Below are positions 1 through 5,266 of a stretch of DNA of 7,451 bases, in pieces (within the stretch, counting starts at the first letter, position 1; the number at the start of each line of letters is the position of its first letter). Source of the DNA: an uncultured Rubrobacteraceae bacterium (GTDB lineage Bacteria > Actinomycetota > Rubrobacteria > Rubrobacterales > Rubrobacteraceae); assembly GCA_902805985.1 (NCBI GenBank), contig CADCUW010000114.1:1-7451 (forward strand), given 5' to 3'. Under the pieces are notes generated by a model, which had not been told where the DNA came from, made no database searches, and saw only the letters and a list, made by a program, of their open reading frames with translations. The translations under genes and the position numbers were made by a program.

Positions 1-754
1 CGGTCGGGGCTCCTGCGGCGCCTACGGGGAGGTCGCGCAGCTCCTCGACCGAGGTCAGCTCGCTCGTGGTACGGACCGGGGTTGCCTGGCCGTCCACGCT
101 CACCTCGCCGACGGGCGCGTTCACGTTGGAGCCCGAGATGGCACCGACTATGGCCTCGGCCGGGATGCCGCGCTCCTCCAGCTCGGCCGGTTTGAGGTCC
201 ACCTCGATCTGGCGCTCAGATCCCCCGACGAGGTCCGCGCTCGCCACGCCCTCGACATCCTCGATGAGCGGTATGGCCTCGTCCTCGGCGTACTCCGTCA
301 CGCGGGCGAGGTCCCCGTCTTTCGCCGACAGGGAGACGTTCAGGATCGGGAACTGGGAGGCCGACTGGCGGGCGACCTCGGGGCTCTGGGCCTGCTCCGG
401 CAGCGCGACGCCGGTGATGGCGTCGTTGATCTCATCCTCGGCCTGCTCGGTGTCAACGTCGAGCCCGAACTCCACCACGAGCACGGAGAACCCGGGCGAG
501 CTGGTCGCCTGGATGCTCTCTATGCCCTCGATCCCCTCGACGGCCCCCTGCAACGGCTGCGTGACCTGCTCGTCCACGACGTCGGGTCCCGCGCCCACAA
601 CCGGCGTCGAGACGGTGACGAGCGGGAACTCGATATCGGGCAGAAGCTCCTGGTTGAGCCGCGTCGTCGCGTAGGTGCCGGCCGCTATCAGGATAAAGGC
701 CGCCAGGAAGACGACGGACTTGTTCTTTAAGCACCAGCGAACGACTGTCTGCAC
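1..754 (-). CDS. RND-superfamily (HAE1-type) efflux permease, N-terminal part
   Basis: Inner-membrane proton-driven exporter of the AcrB/HAE1 kind, cut by the window edge; 251 residues are visible. I start it at a GTG (754-752), because a GGAGG sits 8 bases upstream and the frame is open from there. Residues about 13-30 (KSVVFLAAFILIAAGTYATT) form the first membrane helix. LNQELLPDIEFP follows, the counterpart of the conserved LPxxxxPDIxxP segment after TM1. Next come a stretch matching the porter PN1 subdomain (EQVTQPLQGAVEGIEGI, then IQATSSPGFSVLVVEF) and the start of the next porter repeat (IPAEAIVGAISGSNVNAP). The GTG overlaps the stop of the upstream MarR gene by one base (TAGTG), so the two are probably translationally coupled and the pump is probably controlled by that repressor. 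The substrate cannot be told. An HAE1-type permease is more likely than MmpL, because the periplasmic segment directly after TM1 has the AcrB-like sequence. Confidence 0.9.
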   Translation of the reverse strand, partial: MQTVVRWCLKNKSVVFLAAFILIAAGTYATTRLNQELLPDIEFPLVTVSTPVVGAGPDVVDEQVTQPLQGAVEGIEGIESIQATSSPGFSVLVVEFGLDVDTEQAEDEINDAITGVALPEQAQSPEVARQSASQFPILNVSLSAKDGDLARVTEYAEDEAIPLIEDVEGVASADLVGGSERQIEVDLKPAELEERGIPAEAIVGAISGSNVNAPVGEVSVDGQATPVRTTSELTSVEELRDLPVGAAGAPT

Positions 755-1263
755 TAGTTTTCCTCCCCGGGTACCCTGCCGAGCGCCGCCGTGATCTCCT
801 TCAATCCCTTGAAGAAGGCCACGGCCTCCTCCTCCGTCAACCCGTCGAGTGCCTCGTTCAGCTGCCGCCGGCGGATGTCCATGATCCTGCCCGCCACCTC
901 GTGCATCCCGGGCGCGTAGTCGACCAGCACCACCCTCCTGTCCGCCGGGTCGTGGCGGCGTTCGATCATGCCGTGCTCGACGAGCCTGTCCACGAGCTGC
1001 GTGGTCGCCGGCCGCGATACCCCCAAGGTCTGCGCGATGTGGCCGACCGAACACGGCCCCTTCGCGAGCGCTATGAGCACCTGTATATGCCCCGGCGAGA
1101 CGTGCGCGTCGGACGGAAAGGCGTGCTCCGGAGCCCCCCCGGCCTTCACCAACACCTCCATCTCGAGCGGCAACGGACGACCCAGCTCACGACCCAGAAC
1201 CGGCAACAACAACACGATCTCGTCTACCAACCTCTCCCGGTCCACGCCCGTCCCGCCCGTCAT
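754..1263 (-). CDS. MarR-family winged-helix transcriptional regulator
   Basis: Cytoplasmic dimeric repressor, 169 residues, a usual MarR length. The helix-turn-helix spans about residues 71-97 (CSVGHIAQTLGVSRPATTQL, then VDRLVEHGMI). The wing follows at about 100-116 with the family signature HDPADRRVVLV. Long helices at both ends (residues 8-28 and 119-160) fit the dimerisation domain. The gene is first in an operon with the RND permease (one-base overlap), the common arrangement in which a MarR protein represses an efflux pump and is released by a ligand. The ATG at 1263 has no clear Shine-Dalgarno upstream; the leader is short and AT-rich, so translation may be nearly leaderless. An in-frame GTG six codons later is the alternative start. 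A promoter and palindrome upstream suggest autoregulation. The ligand is unknown. Confidence 0.92.
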   Translation of the reverse strand: MTGGTGVDRERLVDEIVLLLPVLGRELGRPLPLEMEVLVKAGGAPEHAFPSDAHVSPGHIQVLIALAKGPCSVGHIAQTLGVSRPATTQLVDRLVEHGMIERRHDPADRRVVLVDYAPGMHEVAGRIMDIRRRQLNEALDGLTEEEAVAFFKGLKEITAALGRVPGEEN

Positions 1264-1270
1264 GGTTTTG

Positions 1271-1295
1271 TAAATCAGTTTACTTAACTGACTTA
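1271..1295. promoter_or_regulatory. Candidate MarR operator (imperfect palindrome)
   Basis: A 25-bp imperfect inverted repeat lies 8 bases upstream of the marR start codon. Its core (1275-1291) reads TCAGTT-5-AACTGA, with further symmetric TAA/TTA at the outer edges. The size and AT-rich character fit a MarR dimer site. It covers the expected -10 region of the minus-strand promoter, so binding would block transcription. Assignment to this regulator is inferred from position only. Confidence 0.6.
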
Positions 1296-1311
1296 ATTAC
1301 TCAATTGTCAA
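1282..1311 (-). promoter_or_regulatory. Candidate promoter of the marR-RND operon
   Basis: On the minus strand, a perfect -35 TTGACA (1311-1306) is followed after 18 bases by TTAAGT (1287-1282), a weak -10. The region is far more AT-rich than its surroundings. The -10 lies inside the palindrome at 1271-1295. Predicted transcription would start about 12 bases before the marR ATG, leaving a very short leader. Confidence 0.45.
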
Positions 1312-1405
1312 GGTACACGGAGGGTTTGTCAAGAAGATTTTTCGCGGGCGGTAGAGATCGGGTACGATCCGGTCCGCTGAAAGTTTCGGGAGACGGAGGG
1401 GTTTG

Positions 1406-2341
1406 ATGGTCAGGCTGAAGGCGGTCGTGGCGGCGGGGATCGTCGGCGGGCTCTGGTTGCTCAACAGGAGGCTTGGTAGGGGCGGGCGTCTACCGTTGGG
1501 CCTGGGCGGCGAGGCGCGGCGTTTCAGGTGGCGCGGCCGTAAGCTCGCCTACTCCGTGGCCGGAGAGGGGGAGCCGCTGCTGCTCGTCCACGGCGTCTAC
1601 GCCGGGGCTTCGTCGCTAGAGTTCCGGGAGAACTTCGAGGAGCTCTCCGGGAACTTTCGGGTCTACGCTCTCGACCTGCTGGGGTGCGGCCTCTCGGAGA
1701 AGCCCCGCCAGCGCTACGGGCCGGAGGATGTGGCCTCCCAGGTAGAAGATTTCGTGCGCGAGGAGATCGGGGCGGGTGTTCATCTCGTCGCGAGCTCGCT
1801 CACCGCTGCCCTCATCGTGCCGGCAGCCGTACGCAGCCCGAAGCTCTTCAAGAAGATCGTCCTCATCTGCCCCACAGGCTACGGCACCCTGGACCGGCCC
1901 TCCGGCCCCCTCGGGGACGCCGTCCTCGGCCTCTTCAGGGTACCGGTTCTCGGCGAGACCCTCTACCACGCCCTCGTCTCGCGGGCGGGCATTCGCTACT
2001 ACCTGGAGACGATGGCCTACCACGACCCGGCGCTCGTAACGGAAGGGGTCATCGAGGACTACCACCGGGCGGGCCACGAGCCGGGATCCAGGCACTTCCC
2101 CGCCTCCTTTATCGCAGGCAAACTCAACCTCGGCATCTCCGACCTCTGGCCGAGGGTCCCGCACAAGAGCCTCGTCTGCTGGGGCCAGAAGGCCGAGACC
2201 GTCCCCCTCTCGGACATAAACAACTTTACCCGGAACAACCCCCGCTCCGAGCCCCGTGTCTTCAGGGACGCCGCCCTTCTCCCCCACGTAGAGCGGGCCG
2301 AAACGTTCAACGAAGAGGTGCGGAAGTTCCTCATGAACTAA
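1406..2341 (+). CDS. Alpha/beta-hydrolase-fold protein with N-terminal membrane anchor, degenerate active site
   Basis: 311 residues. The ATG at 1406 is chosen over the TTG at 1403 because GGAGG (1395-1399) then lies at a normal 6-base distance. Residues 4-20 are hydrophobic between basic residues (a single N-terminal anchor), followed by an Arg/Gly-rich linker. The fold is recognisable from LLLVHGVYAG (oxyanion-hole HG at 62-63), VYALDLLGCGLSEKP (86-100, the DLxGxGxS signature), the nucleophile-elbow region HLVASSLTAAL (126-136), the strand VPHKSLVCWGQKAETVP (251-267) and the C-terminal PHVERAETFNEEVRKFL. The expected GxSxG is A-S-S-L-T with Ser131 kept. The usual acid Asp after WGxK is Ala263. 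The usual GH before LPHxE is A290-L291. Either other residues (E264, D270, H294) take over or the protein is not a classical hydrolase. It is divergent from marR; no substrate can be named. Confidence 0.85.
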   Translation: MVRLKAVVAAGIVGGLWLLNRRLGRGGRLPLGLGGEARRFRWRGRKLAYSVAGEGEPLLLVHGVYAGASSLEFRENFEELSGNFRVYALDLLGCGLSEKPRQRYGPEDVASQVEDFVREEIGAGVHLVASSLTAALIVPAAVRSPKLFKKIVLICPTGYGTLDRPSGPLGDAVLGLFRVPVLGETLYHALVSRAGIRYYLETMAYHDPALVTEGVIEDYHRAGHEPGSRHFPASFIAGKLNLGISDLWPRVPHKSLVCWGQKAETVPLSDINNFTRNNPRSEPRVFRDAALLPHVERAETFNEEVRKFLMN

Positions 2342-2470
2342 GGACCTCCCGCTCGCTTCCCGGCAACCGCGTCAACTCATCGTTCGGGCTCAGGCAAGGG
2401 TCGAGGACAGCCGCCCGAAACAGTACCGAAAGGTACGTACGCGGAGCGATACCATTTTGAGAGAATCGTA
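2342..2470. other. Intergenic stretch left of the IS110 element
   Basis: 129 bases with no convincing gene and no hairpin plus T-run that would make a clear terminator for the hydrolase gene. It contains one small perfect hairpin, GTACC-GAAA-GGTAC (2423-2436), with a GNRA-type loop. Its last seven bases, AATCGTA (2464-2470), recur inside the predicted guide loop of the IS110 non-coding RNA. Confidence 0.5.
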
Positions 2471-2518
2471 CTGCGAGAATGTGAGCGGCGGTTGCCCTCC
2501 CGGTCGGCCTGACCCGAA

Positions 2519-2550
2519 AATCGTAGGGCCTTCGGTGCCTTCCTAGCGAA
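2519..2550 (+). other. Putative target-binding loop guides of the bridge RNA
   Basis: The 5' side of the loop holds AATCGTA (2519-2525), identical to the seven bases left of the left core (2464-2470). The 3' side holds GCGAA (2546-2550), the reverse complement of TTCGC at 3776-3780, the right flank including one core base. The UUCG-capped distal stem lies between them. The loop bases next to the guides do not pair with the CT core, which weakens this loop relative to the donor loop. Confidence 0.45.
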
Positions 2551-2606
2551 CCGTCGGCCGGCCAGGGAGGGTCGCCGCCGCGCTCCGGGCGGGTGGCAGT
2601 GACTTA

Positions 2607-2637
2607 ATAGGAGCTTGCCGAAGAGGTCCCGTCGCAG
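2607..2637 (+). other. Putative donor-binding loop guides of the bridge RNA
   Basis: ATAGGAGCTT (2607-2616) is identical to 3768-3777, spanning the right end and core. TCGCAG (2632-2637) is the reverse complement of CTGCGA at 2471-2476, the core plus left end. Together they spell the right-end/core/left-end junction of the circular intermediate, with both guides including the CT core, as in IS621. Confidence 0.55.
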
Positions 2638-2650
2638 TACCGTCCGCCGC

Positions 2651-2689
2651 TTCGCTCCGGCCAGCGCAAGGTTAGGACCGCGGAGCGAA
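2651..2689 (+). promoter_or_regulatory. Hairpin just upstream of the IS110 recombinase ribosome binding site
   Basis: A perfect 9-bp stem, TTCGCTCCG (2651-2659) with CGGAGCGAA (2681-2689), around a 21-base loop. It ends two bases before GGAAG (2691-2695), the likely ribosome binding site. It may end the guide RNA or limit translation of the recombinase by read-through transcripts; the role is inferred. Confidence 0.4.
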
Positions 2690-2701
2690 AGGAAGATGAC
2701 G

Positions 2702-3762
2702 ATGACCGTAACTGCCCGCAAGGACGTGTCCGAAGCGGCGGTCAACGTAGGGGTGGACACCCACCTCGACTCGCACGTAGCCGTCGCCATGGACGACCTC
2801 GGGCGCCGCCTGAGGGAGACGCACGTTCCGACGACCGTGGCCGGGTACGCGAAGATGCTGGGGTGGGCAACGGCCCTCGGAACGCTGGAGCGCATCGGGA
2901 TCGAAGGCGCGGGTTCTTTCGGCGCGAGGTTGAGCCGTTTCTTGCGCGCGAGCAGCGTCGAGGTCGTGGAGGTCGGGCGCCCGAAGAGGCGCGACCGGCA
3001 CCGCTCGGGCAAGTCCGACCCCATCGACGCGGAGCTCGCGGCGAGGGCCGTGCTGGCCGGGACCACCATAGGCGGCGCCAAGGACACGGAAGGATCGGTG
3101 GAGATGATCCGGGTCTTGCGGACCGCCCGCCGCTCCGCGGTGAAGGCCCGTGCCCAGGCGGCGAAGCAGCTCAAAGCGCTGCTCCTCACGCCACCCGAGG
3201 ACCTGAGGGACGAGCTGCGTGGGCTCTCCACGGCGAAGCTGGTCCGCAGGGCGGCGGGCTTGCGCCCTGGTGGCCTTCCGCGGAACGTGGCCTCCGCCAC
3301 CAAGTTCTCTCTCCGGTCCATCACCCGCCGCTACCGAGCCCTTTGCGAGGAGATCCGCGAGCTCGACGGCCAGCTCGAGCGGCTCGTGACCGAGACCGCC
3401 CCCGCCCTGGTCGCCGTCCACGGCGTCGGCATCGACACCGTGGCCACCCTCCTCGTCGCCTGAAGAGCGAGGCCACCTTCGCCAACATGTGCGGGGTCGC
3501 GCCGATCCCTGCCTCCTCAGGAAAGGTGGTACGCCACCGCCTCAACCGCCGGGGCAACCGCGACGCCAACCGCGCCCTGCACGTGGTAGCCGCCGAGCGC
3601 ATGAGCCGCGACGAGAGGACCCGCTCCTACGTCGCCCGGCGAACCTCGGAGGGCAAGAGCACGAGGGAGACGATGCGGTGCCTGAAGAGGTACATAGCCC
3701 GCGAGCTCTACGGCGTCCTCCTCTCGACGGTGGTCCCGACGGCGCCATTTTCGGCCCCTTGA
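2702..3762 (+). pseudogene. IS110-family DEDD recombinase/transposase, frameshifted by an internal deletion
   Basis: RNA-guided DNA recombinase of IS110 elements. I choose the ATG at 2702 because GGAAG (2691-2695) precedes it by six bases; the ATG at 2696 is the alternative. The N-terminal RuvC-like DEDD domain shows GVDTHLDSHV (D19), IGIEGAGSFG (E68) and KSDPIDAELAAR (D106, D109). A helical region of about residues 140-230 follows. The transposase_20 part starts at HGVGIDTVATLLVA (residue 253), where the frame hits TGA at 3461-3463. Homology resumes in another frame from CTG at 3460: LKSEATFANMCGVAPIPASS, then the segment with the presumed catalytic Ser and RHRLNRRGNRDANRALHVVA, ending at TGA 3760-3762. 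The usual AGDNPxR segment between LLVA and LKSE is missing, so a deletion of about 20-25 bp (length 3n+1) explains the shift. This copy probably makes no full-length enzyme. Confidence 0.88.
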
Positions 3763-3776
3763 CCGTCATAGGAGCT
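3759..3776 (+). promoter_or_regulatory. IS110 right end with an outward -35-like element
   Basis: TTGACC (3759-3764) overlaps the recombinase stop codon and points out of the element. When the right end is joined to the left end through one CT core, the sequence 16 bases further on is GAATGT (2477-2482), which keeps the -10 A2 and T6. This fits the known junction promoter of circular IS110 intermediates. The -10 is weak. Confidence 0.4.
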
Positions 3777-3936
3777 TCGCCAAGCCGGACACCCCATCCG
3801 GTTCCATGAATCTCTATGCGGAAGTGCAAGATGTAGTGTCGCCTTTTCTGCTCACGAAATCGCGGAGGCAGTCCGAAGGTCCGTAGAGGGCCGGCCTATG
3901 CGAGATCCCGCATACGGACTTCGGAGAATGATCCTT
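3777..3936. other. Spacer between the IS110 and IS5 elements, with a complex palindrome
   Basis: 160 bases with no supported gene. The right part (3872-3925) is a compact structure. The outer arms, 3872-3885 and 3913-3925, are TCCGAAG-G-TCCGTA and TACGGACTTCGGA, complementary with one bulged base. They enclose the palindrome GGCCGGCC (3889-3896) and an inner hairpin TATGCG/CGCATA (3897-3902, 3909-3914) that competes for two bases of the outer arm. There is no T-run, so it is not a typical terminator. Confidence 0.5.
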
Positions 3937-3940
3937 CTAG

Positions 3941-3955
3941 AGGGAGTTTGGCAAA
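3941..3955 (+). repeat. IS5 terminal inverted repeat, 3' end of the transposase
   Basis: AGGGAGTTTGGCAAA, the perfect inverse of 4912-4926. With the flanking CTAG the inverted identity extends to 19 bases. Confidence 0.93.
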
Positions 3956-3978
3956 CGCGAAACCGGGACGAGATCGCT

Positions 3979-4838
3979 TCAAGCTGCTCGTGCCAACCTC
4001 CTCACCATCAGCCTGCTCATCGCTCCGTAGATCATCGCCTCCGCGGTCTCGGGCAACCTCTCGTAGTCCTTGCTCATCCGCCGCGACAAGCCCAGCCACG
4101 AGAACGTCCGCTCCACAACCCAACGGCGAGGCAACACCTGAAAGCCTCGCGGCTTCTCCTCCAGCCCGTAGCGCCACAGCTGCCGGTCGGGGTGATGGGG
4201 CACTTCCAGACGCCACCCCAAGTGTCGCTGCAACCACTTGCGAAATCCGCCTGTGTAGGCCCCGTCCGCCCAGAGCAGCCCCATCCTATGGGGCAGCTCT
4301 TCGCCGTCCTCCAGCAATCGTCTCCCGCCGTCCCGTTCGGGGTCCCGATCGGGGTCCCGATCGGGGTCCCGATCGGGAAGGTCGGCGCCGTGGACCCTCG
4401 CGGCCAACACCAGCCCGTCCGTGTCCACCAGGATGTGGCGCTTGCGTCCGGCCAGAGACGCTTCGCTCCGTCGTAGCCGCGTTCCGGTCCGCCTACCGGG
4501 GTGGTCTTGACCACCTGGCTGTCGATCACCGCCGCACTGGGGGCCCGGTCGCGTCCTTCCGACTCGCGCACCGCCTCGCGAAGACGGTTGTGGGCTCGGC
4601 GTAGCCGGCCGTCTATCCTCCACTTGCGAAAGTGGTAGTAGACCGTCTGCCAGGGCGGATACTCTCGCGGCAGCATCCGCCACGAACACCCGCTCCTAAG
4701 CAGGTAGAAGACGGCGTCCGCGACGTGCCTCAGCGGCCACTTCGGCGGACGGCCGCGCTTTTCGGCCGACGAGAGCAGCGGTTGGAGGATGGCCCACTCT
4801 TGGTCGGAGAGGTCGGAGGGGTATAGCGGTGGGGGCAT
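3979..4838 (-). pseudogene. IS5-family transposase, split by a 2-bp frameshift
   Basis: DDE transposase. The start is ATG at 4838-4836 with GGAGG five bases upstream (4848-4844). The first segment (127 residues) has the N-terminal DUF4096-like domain (YPSDLSDQEWAILQPLL, RHVADAVFYLLRSGCSWRML, PPWQTVYYHFRKW) and the first catalytic Asp in AVIDSQVVKTT (D106), running to GYDGAKR. The frame then changes at about 4454-4458. The second segment has GRKRHILVDTDGLVLAARVH, LLWADGAYTGG (second Asp) and WVVERTFSWLGLSRRMSKDY (catalytic Glu), ending in RRLARAA with TGA at 3981-3979. Removing two bases from the TCTC at the break gives GAKRLAGRKRHILV, the expected family sequence, so a 2-bp tandem duplication is the simplest cause. 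No A-run slippery site is present, which argues against programmed frameshifting, though many IS5 relatives use it. Confidence 0.85.
4330..4377. repeat. 12-bp tandem repeat inside the IS5 transposase
   Basis: Three perfect copies of GGGGTCCCGATC (4339-4350, 4351-4362, 4363-4374), a partial fourth (4375-4377) and one diverged copy to the left (4330-4338, GTCCCGTTC). On minus they encode a run of PDRD units followed by PERD, between the first and second catalytic Asp, where family members I recall have a single DRDG-like unit. The length is a multiple of three, so the frame is kept. Confidence 0.85.
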
Positions 4839-4911
4839 GAGGGCCTCCGGGCGTCGGGAGCACGGACGTGCGCATCCTACTCCCAAGGCCCTCAGTAGCG
4901 ACGAAATCCCC

Positions 4912-4926
4912 TTTGCCAAACTCCCT
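4912..4926 (-). repeat. IS5 terminal inverted repeat, 5' end of the transposase
   Basis: Perfect complement of 3941-3955. It is followed by the second CTAG copy at 4927-4930. Confidence 0.93.
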
Positions 4927-4930
4927 CTAG

Positions 4931-5017
4931 CCCCGGCCCGCCGCCACCAGACGCCGTGGAGCCACGGTTCAAGTTCTTGCGAAGAGACAGCTCGGGCCGG
5001 GCTCCGGAGCACAAAAC
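4931..5017. other. Spacer right of the IS5 element
   Basis: 87 bases after the CTAG duplication, downstream of the minus-strand SEC-C reading frame. It holds a perfect inverted repeat CCGTGG-AG-CCACGG (4954-4967) and a short GCTCCGGAGC palindrome; neither has a T-run on the minus strand, so neither is a convincing terminator. Confidence 0.4.
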
Positions 5018-5266
5018 CTACGGGCCGTGGTACCGGGTCTCCCCGTACTCGCCGTGACAATTCTTGAACTTATCGCCACTCCCGCAAGGACACGGGACGT
5101 TACGTCCGACCTTCTCGCCGTAGGCGGGGTTCGTGGACGGCGCGGGGGACCCCTGGGGGGTTAAGTCGTGTCGAAGGAGACTGAATTGCCGACCACCCCG
5201 TCCGCGCCAACGACCTGCCGTTCGTCGTCGGTGGCATCGGGTTCGTCGTCGGCCGCGACCCCACAT
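5018..5266 (-). CDS. SEC-C zinc-binding motif protein, C-terminal fragment
   Basis: The last 36 residues are a clear SEC-C motif with its usual lead-in: PAYGEKVGRNVPCPCGSGDK, then FKNCHGEYGETRYHGP and TAG at 5020-5018. The ligand pattern CxCx8CH is complete, as in the zinc-binding tail of SecA and of many small SEC-C proteins. The frame is open to an ATG at 5266, but the upstream half (Arg-rich, MWGRGRRRTRCHRRR) looks like the antisense of another coding frame and has no family resemblance. I trust the protein only from about 5155 to the stop. Most likely it is the 3' remnant of a longer gene cut by rearrangement; a very small stand-alone SEC-C protein is the alternative. Confidence 0.5.
   Translation of the reverse strand: MWGRGRRRTRCHRRRTAGRWRGRGGRQFSLLRHDLTPQGSPAPSTNPAYGEKVGRNVPCPCGSGDKFKNCHGEYGETRYHGP

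Larger units (their letters stand above)
2485..2648 (+). ncRNA. Candidate IS110 bridge RNA (two guide-loop hairpins)
   Basis: Hairpin 1 (2485-2581) pairs 2485-2491 with 2575-2581, then after a 3x3 internal loop 2495-2501 with 2565-2571, then after bulged A2564 2502-2509 with 2556-2563: 22 pairs, one of them G-U. It encloses a large internal loop with a distal stem (2527-2529 with 2537-2539) capped by C(UUCG)G at 2530-2535. Hairpin 2 (2588-2648) pairs 2588-2596 with 2640-2648 (nine pairs, two wobble) around a 43-base loop. Hairpin 1 carries AATCGTA (2519-2525) and GCGAA (2546-2550), which match the left and right flanks. Hairpin 2 carries ATAGGAGCT (2607-2615) and TCGCAG (2632-2637), which match the right and left element ends. 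This is the target-loop-then-donor-loop order of the IS621 bridge RNA. Folding was done by eye and transcription is not shown. Confidence 0.6.
2471..3776 (+). mobile_element. IS110-family insertion sequence (defective recombinase)
   Basis: The boundaries are proposed, not proven. The family recombines at a short shared core rather than at terminal inverted repeats. I place a CT core at 2471-2472 (left) and 3775-3776 (right), giving about 1.3 kb, a normal IS110 size. Support: the non-coding region contains ATAGGAGCT, identical to the right end through the core (3768-3776), and TCGCAG, the reverse complement of the left core plus the first four bases of the left end (2471-2476). The layout is left end, structured non-coding region of about 230 bases, recombinase gene, short right end. 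This is that of IS110-group elements that carry their guide RNA upstream of the gene. The recombinase is frameshifted, so the copy could move only with help in trans. Confidence 0.7.
3941..4926 (-). mobile_element. IS5-family insertion sequence
   Basis: 986 bp bounded by perfect 15-bp inverted repeats (AGGGAGTTTGGCAAA at 3941-3955 and its complement at 4912-4926) and flanked by CTAG on both sides (3937-3940, 4927-4930). CTAG fits the YTAR four-base duplication typical of the IS5 group, although it is self-complementary, so a shorter TA duplication cannot be excluded. A single transposase gene on minus fills the element and is split by a frameshift. Confidence 0.93.

Noticed and set aside
66..674. 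202-codon plus-strand open frame
   Set aside because: It is the antisense of the RND permease, which has clear family motifs on minus; the plus translation is Ser/Thr/Pro-rich with no recognisable domain.
1684..2460. Long open frames overlapping the hydrolase gene on both strands
   Set aside because: Arg/Pro/Gly-rich shadows of a high-GC gene whose own frame shows the fold motifs.
2615..2701. TTG start at 2615 for the IS110 recombinase
   Set aside because: It lies inside the predicted donor-loop guide and lacks a ribosome binding site; the added residues have no homology to the family N-terminus.
2607..3777. ATAGGAGCTT direct repeat as the ends of the IS110 element
   Set aside because: This would leave under 90 bases before the gene and cut the structured RNA; the match to the left end (TCGCAG/CTGCGA) supports the wider boundaries.
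3806..3886. 26-residue frame MNLYAEVQDVVSPFLLTKSR...
   Set aside because: No ribosome binding site, less GC-rich, overlaps the palindrome; too short to support.
3872..3925. Integron attC site
   Set aside because: The structure lacks the RYYYAAC/GTTRRRY simple-site motifs and no cassette genes are near.
4330..4377. CRISPR-like repeats
   Set aside because: The 12-bp units are adjacent without spacers and lie inside a transposase gene.
4954..4967. Terminator of the SEC-C frame
   Set aside because: Six-base stem with a two-base loop and no T-run on the minus strand.
4839..5060. N-terminal extension of the IS5 transposase frame beyond 4838
   Set aside because: It crosses the terminal inverted repeat into flanking DNA; the ATG at 4838 has a good ribosome binding site and the family's normal N-terminus.
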